From Adiantum capillus-veneris (lineage: Eukaryota > Streptophyta > Polypodiopsida > Polypodiales > Pteridaceae), in contig CM043953.1 of NCBI GenBank assembly GCA_014529385.2, positions 86,636,342 through 86,700,341 on the forward strand: 64,000 nt of DNA, written 5' to 3'. The first letter of the stretch is position 1. Every line of letters starts with the position of its first letter. Shown piece after piece: positions 57,590-64,000 of this stretch. The translations under genes were made by a program, and so were the position numbers. The notes under the pieces are model-generated. The model saw only the letters and a program-made list of their open reading frames with translations. It did no database searches and was not told where the DNA came from.

Positions 57590-59361
57590 TATTCAATGAA
57601 TCTAGATATTGACATGCAGCATACATTTGATTTTGAGAACCCTACACCAATTTTGCATGTTGGTGCCCCGCCGTCAGCCACTCTCATGGAGGGTGCCCAA
57701 GTGGAAATGGGGCCGGATGATAGCATTGAATTGCTAAGATTTTGTTGTAAACATGTATGACTGTTTAAGAGTCTAATTTTGCACAATTAAATGAAAATAT
57801 CACTAAGATGTCTGACATGCTTGTGCAATTCATGCAACAATCGATCAAGGGCCAAGTTAGTGAGCAGAATAGGTTTTCTATGACACCTGTGCTAGATTGT
57901 AGGTGCAAGGGTCCAATCTAGAGGGGTTGCACCTTCGCTCTCAAAAAGAGGTGGATGACTTGTTAAAGATACCAAGTCATCAATTTTTCAAGGAGAGGAA
58001 AAGGAGTACAACAAAGATACGATGAATATATTCCTGAGCAAAGGGGATGTGATTTATGATCTTAGATGCAGTCAAGGCAGTGCAAACAAGGGTAAGGTTT
58101 ACAAATGATGGATGTCGTTGAAAGTGAAGGGTATCATACCACAGACTTGGGCCTTCAAGGATGTGTTCAGAAAGGAATTTTTGCCTACGAATGAAGCAGA
58201 CAAAAATTGTTTTTCATGGGACAAGTGCTCTATGCATCAGCATAAGACACTATTGGAGTATATCTTGCACTATCATGATCTGATTCTCAAGCTCGAGGGT
58301 TTAGAAACCTTTCAGCAAGTGGATGGGTTCATCCATGGGTTAACACAAGAGAGTAAGAAGCATGTTAAAACCCAGGATCTCAAGACACTTGAGGAAGCCA
58401 TAGTGCAAGCGCATATACACAATGACCTTGATGAAAAAGTATTGCATAAACAAAAATGGGCATAATAAAAGGAAATTTATAGTATCTACCTTTGATGCAT
58501 CTACGAAGCCCAAGGAGACCAGGTGCCATCTGTCTGGTGAAGAGTTTCAGAAAGCTAAGAAGGAAAATTTATAGTAGCCATCTTTGATGCATCCAAGAAG
58601 CCCAAGAAGCCTAGGTGCCGTCTATCTAATAAAGAGTTTGAAAAGGCTAAGATGGAAAAGCTATGTTTTACATGTTTAGGGAGTGGACATTAAAAAACAG
58701 ATTGTCAAAAGGGAAAATCTACCGCCTAAGGTAAGACAAAAGCAGTGCACATGGTGGAATTGATGCCTCTTGAGTCTTCTTCTCAATTTTTCAATGTAGA
58801 AGTAACACACACCAAAGCGAATCACGAGTGTTGTATCATGGACTGAATGTCGCAGCCGACCTTTGGTCCACATGAGCTGGTGTGCATGCATGAGTTTATC
58901 TAAGGTCACAAGGTGAGAATCTTGGTAGACAATGGTGCTTTTCACAACTTCACTAACTATAAGTTAGTAAAAGGGATCAATTTTTACCAGACTCCTAGTT
59001 CCCACCGTTATAAGGTAGCAATGATTTAAGTGCCATGATGTCGAGGTGTGGGGTATTCAAGTAAAGGATGTACCACTAGAGATTAAGGAAATCACACATC
59101 CTTAAATTTCCAAGTCATGAATATGGATCCGGTAGATGTGGTCCTTAGTCGAGAGTGGTTACATGGGTTAGAGTCATCATTGGAACATAGCTATGAGCAT
59201 AATAGTTTGATGTTCAAATTCAAATGCATGCACGTACTGCTATTGGGGAAGAAGGATGCTCCTTCCTCACCACTTATTTGTACAATCAAGCTTATGAAGC
59301 TTTCTTCTAAAGATAAAATAGAACCACCACACTTTGTCGAGCCCAACAACTCTGTCCACTA
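57590..59361 (+). pseudogene. Ty3/gypsy gag-protease relic
   Basis: An open piece 58112-58465 reads TWAFKDVFRKEFLPTNEAD and LLEYILHYHDLILKLEGLE, the capsid pattern of Retrotrans_gag. A zinc-knuckle remnant CFTCLGSGHxxxxC follows at about 58670. The protease motif reads ILVDNGAFHNFTN at about 58920, with Asn in place of Thr/Ser after the catalytic Asp. A downstream DVVLSREWLHGL matches the end of the protease domain. About 90 bases are tandemly duplicated at 58480-58670 (TTTGATGCATC with AAGCCCAAG). Several stops and no polymerase: a truncated relic on the plus strand. Confidence 0.75.
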
Positions 59362-60003
59362 GACGATGCCCAAGGCACCAATATTATGGTCAAATCAAAT
59401 ATATCCTAGCCAAACACAAGAGAGACGATATCAAACACCGCAACAAGATTTCCGGGGCCCCACCTCATACTCAATCTCATGGGCTGCTCATGGGTAGAAT
59501 TCCAAAAATTTGGCGCTTTTAAGTTTACAGATCTTTCCTCTAATTTAGGATGTTATTTTCAATTTTTGATGATGAGATGACAGGATGCATGTAATACATC
59601 AGCCATGTAATTTGGTACTTGTGTCACAAGCCACAGAGGCGTTTCGTAGGAGATTATATATCGTTCTTCCTTCATTGCCTCCATTCCACAACTCCTTGGA
59701 TGCACCCTCCCTATTTCTTACACAAACAGAGATCACTAGATTCATACGTCAGAATCTGATTCAGCTAGATACCAAGAGAACATGGATACAATCGGCACAA
59801 GAGTTGGGTACGAAGATGGCTTTCTATAGAGAGCATCTTCTCCAACTCACGTAGATAGCTTTGTGACTAGGCTCGGATACATGGCCTTATCTTGGGATAC
59901 GATGTGCTATTGGCCAGATACACACATCCTTGCATCAGCTTCAGATTGAGATTGGCAAATTTTGAGTACCAGCAGAGCTCAATATGTCACTGATGTCGTA
60001 TAG
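59362..60003 (+). other. Stretch upstream of R1 copy 2
   Basis: An 89-codon open piece at 59585-59854 (YIVLPSLPPFHNSL; WIQSAQELGTKMAF) ends just before R1 copy 2. It may be an upstream coding part of the R1 element, but copy 3 has no clear match there. Confidence 0.3.
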
Positions 60004-60500
60004 AGCCAAAGACAGAGCTACACTATATATGTCACTGCCCGGTGTACTATGAGATATGAGGCAACTTTCACTGTCTATTCAAAGAGGGTTTTGGACCACT
60101 TTCTAACGTCATGTGATACGAGGACCAGAGATGTCTCAATTGTTTTTACTCAAGCTATGTAGATATATAGAGAGCTTGCTAAGGACATCAGGGGAGAGCC
60201 AGTCTCACAAGCAAATCACAGATTTCTTTACATCAACCAGTGGGTAGCTAGAGGAGCAGTTGTCACACAAGATTTTAGATCTCACCCACACCAGAGATAT
60301 GTTGATCGATTGAGTGATTCAGCTAGGGAGGTCAAAGTGCCCACGACCTCGGGAAAGAGGGGGGGCGGGGGGGGGGGGGCGCATCACGAAGGCTGCATGT
60401 ACTCATGTACTCGGACATTGTTTCAGATTCATCACTTGTAACTTTTGGGTATGGTAGGTCACTTTGGCCTTTTGAAGACATTAATATAACATTTCATCTC
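60004..60500 (+). repeat. Dispersed repeat R1, copy 2
   Basis: Matches copy 1 in register: the frame reads CHCPVYYEI, FHCLFKEGFGPLSNVM and YEDQRCL with stops between. The second coding part is damaged around an unstable G-run (60359-60381). The 3' module (60421-60500) matches copy 1 and ends in (ATCTC)n and (CT)n. Confidence 0.75.
60359..60381 (+). repeat. G-run (G8 C G13 C)
   Basis: Two long G-tracts separated by one C; could form a G-quadruplex. Length may be uncertain in the assembly. Confidence 0.9.
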
Positions 60501-60509
60501 ATCTCATCT

Positions 60510-60517
60510 CATCTCTC

Positions 60518-60553
<36 letters not shown>

Positions 60554-60740
60554 AAGTGTGTGTGTGTGGGTGTGTAAGCTAATAAAAAGAGGAAAATGGT
60601 ATCACCTTTCTATCACCCAAGTGTGGTAAATTGAATATGCCATTTCCCTCTTGAATAACAAGTCTTGAGTGCAGCTCTCCTCATCGGATAGACCTCTAAG
60701 GTCTCTTGGGAAAGTTCCCTACGACGATAAAAATCCTCTT
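60510..60740 (+). repeat. (CT)n tract and diverged SINE-like copy
   Basis: CT at 60520-60551, then (GT)n, then AATAAAAAGAGGAAAATGG and CTATCACCCAAGTGTGGTA matching the 48.2-48.6 kb units. The A-box-like part reads TGGTAAATTGA and the B-box part GTGCAGCTC, so both promoter boxes are eroded. Confidence 0.75.
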
Positions 60741-60748
60741 CTTCTTCT

Positions 60749-60750
<2 letters not shown>

Positions 60751-60802
<52 letters not shown>
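60751..60802 (+). repeat. Microsatellite (CTT)n(CT)n
   Basis: A few CTT units, then about 24 CT units. Confidence 0.95.
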
Positions 60803-61084
60803 TTCCCGAATGATTAGAGCCAAGGCCTCAATACCTCATGAGATTAATAGAGCAAAGCTAGTTGCCGCTCTGGTGGTGATTGAGGCACTTACTAGATCGG
60901 TCTCTTTCATACATAGCTTGTGGTACCTTCCTAGAAACAAATACTCTCGACTTGCTCTTGAGTCTTCCCGACAATTGGCCTTACTGGGAGAGACGGCCTG
61001 CTGGTATGGACATATGACTTCTTGGTTCCATATGCATGGTTCTAGCATGGACAAAGTGTCATTCTGACCAAGGCTTAGGTATGT

Positions 61085-61761
61085 CATGTATACCATAGGG
61101 AGCCATAGACACAATTTCATTACACGTCATTGCTCCGCATAGAATGAGATTCACGGGCAATTCCATTGCTTATTTAGGGAGGGTTTTGGACCACTTTCCA
61201 GAGTTATGGGATACAAGGATCAGAGATGCTTGGGTCTATTCTTGCTTGAGTTGAGGCAACCAAAGAGAGACGCAACGGTAGATTATATACTATTTGGAGC
61301 TAGTCATTACCACTAGACAACTAAACTGATAGGTTCCTACGATAGAGTTCAGATCCCACCTTCACTAGAGGCACACTGATCGACCGTGCAATGGACCTAG
61401 GGAGATCCAAACATCCACGATTAGAAAGAAGGGCATCCCAACATAGACAAAGATTGCATAGGAGGATTCGGATTATTTAGACACCACGCGACACCCAATG
61501 AAGGTTTTGACCATGGAGGACATCGAGGCAATCCGACACTAGCCAATGCTGGATTTACTCTAAGCTAGGGGATTATCCCCTTCTAAGCAACTTAGGTTTC
61601 TTACATCCCTTAAGAGTCTCTAGTCTTTCCCCCACTTCGACATTCACTACAACATCTTTCTTTCAGCACACAAACTTTGTATTAGATTCACCAGTTTCAC
61701 TTGTTGGTCCCATAGGTCATTTTGGCCCTTTGTAGATGTTAATAAATTATGTCATTTCATT

Positions 61762-61765
<4 letters not shown>
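61085..61765 (+). repeat. Dispersed repeat R1, copy 3
   Basis: Reads FHCLFREGFGPLSRVMGY and DQRCLGLFLLELRQ, then TRGTLIDRAMDLGRSKHPRL and QHRQRLHRRIRI, matching copy 1. The 3' module at 61677-61765 again leads straight into (CT)n. Confidence 0.75.

Positions 61766-61809
<44 letters not shown>
61766..61809 (+). repeat. Microsatellite (CT)n
   Basis: About 22 CT units, ending in CCCCC. Confidence 0.96.
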
Positions 61810-61810
<1 letters not shown>

Positions 61811-63315
61811 CCTTAAATTCATTTGCGTGTAGCACCATGAAACCTCACACTACTAACATGGGCACCACTTACTGTGAGAATCTGACATTTCCAGTAACCA
61901 ACAGTACCCCAAGGCTATTTTTAACACAAACAGAGTCACCATAAACTTCAATATTGGTGTGGAAAGGGAAACTAGCTGTTCATATTAACACCAACTGTTC
62001 ACAGTTCCTGTGACATTGTGGACAAGATTACAAACTGTTTTTGAGCTCCTTTGCAGCTCAAAACTTCAACATTAATAGGCCTTACCTATGACGCACATGC
62101 TAGATATATAAGCACATTTCGATAGTGAAATGTGTGAATTTCACGTGTGCTTACACCAAACAAGATGAGTCGTTGCTTTTCTCACAGAATTTTAAATCAT
62201 CCACAACTCTGCTTCATTTCCAAGGCATCCATAAGACGCTAACAAGCTTACTTTAGCCAGTGCCTTTTTAAAAGTAGCATGTCAATATTGCCTCCAACTG
62301 CAGAGAGCCATTTCCACACATAATCAAATATTGCTTCAATATCAGACACTCCATACATGAACCCATGCCCACTATGGCAGAAGAAGAAGAGAAAATAAGT
62401 TGTTAATGTCGTAGGAACAATCCCAAGAGACCTCAAAAGAGCAAGAAACAATGACAGTTTTACACATCTTCCAGCCACAAAACTCGATAGAACAATCGAA
62501 TCAAACAATCTAGTAGCAATGGCCATACATGGATACAAAACAAAAAAGCTTTACAAAAGAATGCTTTGTAACGCCATCAAAAATCAACATCAACCATCTA
62601 CCAAGAGACTTGAATTCGCCTTCCTTCACATCCATTGATGTATAAAACACTGCTCCGTATATCAAGCAATCCTTCATTTGCAAAAGGTCAAAATACATGA
62701 TCAGGATGTAGATAGCAGATAGGTATTGCAGAATTTCCAATGCAAATGAATGGCTAATCTAAGCTCTCCCGACAACAGCTGCTAAGCTCATGCCGTGACC
62801 ATGCTAAGCAATAAAATGCACCATGCCCATTTGCCATGACACAATCCTAACAAGAAATCGAGCAGGATGAGAAACTAGTCAAAAACACCAGAGCACATTG
62901 CCCTGCATCTCATCACAACTCGTGGACCTGTTTCCATACGCTTTCCATTGCCATGACAACGGTAAGCAACCAACCCGAGTGCGCAGCACGACCCAAAAGT
63001 TGTGACTGCACAATCATTTCACCTGATATGATGGCCTAAAGATGTAGCTTTTATAACCAAACTGTCAAAAAGTACATGTACTACATCAGAGATTATTGCA
63101 ATCACCAGAGGGCCTTCATAGTCTACATAAGCTCTGCAAAGGCAGCCTTGAAACAGCAAAGCATCCACTCCAAACCTCTCAATTGCAACTTCATGCCTGC
63201 AAAAACAAGAAGCTTGAGAACACAGATAAGGCTGGAAAACAACATGAATATGAATCCCGGAAACCATGCTAGTATGTGAATGTGGAGTGGTCTGCTTGCA
63301 AATTAGGGAAGAAAA
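61810..63315 (-). other. Downstream/3' region of the SR gene
   Basis: No separate gene recognised. It probably holds the 3' UTR of the SR gene and intergenic DNA. Minus-strand open pieces (62248-62740, 63019-63267) have no family I can name and lie beyond the SR stop codon. Confidence 0.5.
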
Positions 63316-63964
63316 TCATACTGGAGAATGAGACTCTGAGCGTGATTTTGACAGACTGCGACTCTTGCTGCGCTCCTTTTCCCTCTGCACCCATCATCCA
63401 TAACCAGTTACCACAGTGCAAACGCACAGGCTCAGGTCAATTTAAGTCATTAAATAGTACACAGGTAAGTACAATCTACCTTGTGAGATGGGGACCTTGA
63501 ACGAGATCTGAAATGAGCAAACATTAAACCACAAATAAGCCGCCCTGATTTCTGTAAAGAAATGTAGGCTCTCTCTCAACAACTCTCACCTAGAAATTGA
63601 AGGAGATTGAGAACGCGATCGCGGAGAAGTACGCCTGCGAGATCGTGACCTTGACCTTGATCGTGAAACAGAGCGACTGGCATGATAGAACAGAGTGATT
63701 TGATATCAGTCACAGTAACAAAATCAGCTATTCTAGAAAACTTATCTGAACTGTCATTAAAAACCTACACTAGAAAGAGCACAATTTTTACGGCATCTCA
63801 TTGAAAGGCCATTTACAAATCTTGCCCAGCAGACTACTCAAGTTGGTTAACCCTTTTCTGTGGCTTGCCAAATCATTACGCAGGATGCGGCGGCAGGAAG
63901 TATACCTTCGACTAGGGCTATGCGTGCGGCTCCTTTGAGAAACGCCGTCTCTGGTTTCATGCAC
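63316..63964 (-). CDS. SR (arginine/serine-rich) splicing factor, C-terminal exons
   Basis: Family members bind pre-mRNA through RNA-recognition motifs and recruit the spliceosome through an RS domain, in the nucleus. Four minus-strand exons with correct borders and phases are visible: 63964-63906, 63676-63590, 63507-63480 (28 bases) and 63384-63316 (stop TGA 63318-63316). They join through split codons (AG|T Ser, AG|A Arg). The first reads RSRTHSPSR, the second RSVSRSRSRSRSRRRTSPRS and on to SQSPSIS, the third SRSRSPSHK, the last REKERSKSRSLSKSRSES followed by HSPV. This is a classic RS domain with both RS runs and SP sites for kinase action. The RNA-recognition exons lie beyond the window edge, so the subfamily cannot be set. 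The 28-base exon is unusually short. Confidence 0.88.
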
Positions 63965-64000
63965 CTGAAACGTTTACGTGCTTACTTTTCAGAGCTTCCA

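Noticed and set aside
62248-62740. Minus-strand frames downstream of the SR stop codon as separate genes
   Set aside because: No known domains, hydrophobic chance-like composition, and position fits the SR 3' UTR or flank.

Overview
The window looks like nuclear DNA of a land plant with a large, repeat-rich genome. The evidence is introns with GT/AG borders, plant-type LTR retrotransposons with initiator-tRNA-Met primer sites, a CACTA transposon and very many (CT)n/(CA)n microsatellites. The species cannot be told from the sequence. Only two host genes are recognisable, one at each edge and both cut by the window: the last exons of a UVH3/XPG DNA-repair endonuclease gene (1016-3362, + strand) and the last exons of an SR (arginine/serine-rich) splicing-factor gene (63316-63964, - strand). 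Almost everything between them is transposable-element sequence of different ages.

Layout. 1-5.5 kb: an intron-borne copy of a dispersed repeat (called R1 here), then the UVH3 3' exons and their downstream DNA. 5.6-12.7 kb: compound microsatellites, a 305-bp foldback element and non-coding DNA without recognisable genes. 12.7-43.4 kb: a nest of retroelements. The oldest, E3 (- strand, inferred), has its 5' LTR end and primer site near 43.15 kb and coding remnants at 25.6-24.7, 22.75-22.29 and 15.5-13.0 kb. It is interrupted by a truncated Ty3/gypsy element (15.59-22.29 kb, whose own LTR carries a 770-bp solo LTR), by a 1.6-kb solo LTR of the same gypsy family in opposite orientation (22.90-24.51 kb), and by a second element, E2 (26.89-42.84 kb). 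E2 is related to E3 and is itself interrupted, inside its left LTR, by an intact Ty1/copia element (26.93-32.10 kb). Target-site duplications were found for four insertions: GAGAG (770-bp solo LTR), GTATT (1.6-kb solo LTR), ATAAT (E2) and AGTAT (copia). They fix the nesting order.

43.4-49.6 kb: a CACTA element with a decayed TNP2-type transposase gene, splitting an old gene-like fragment with a possible SWIM zinc finger. 49.8-61.8 kb: microsatellites, fragments of gypsy and copia elements and two more R1 copies. 61.8-64 kb: the end of the SR gene.

Most unusual content: E2/E3 is an LTR-element family with a tRNA-Asp-like primer site and conserved reading frames of unknown function, including a long coiled-coil protein. 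No polymerase is recognisable in E2. The E2 leader holds seven near-perfect palindromes spaced about 283-296 bp apart. Other points worth following are R1, the foldback element, a tRNA-derived SINE-like repeat bound to microsatellites, and the constant strand order of the compound microsatellites.
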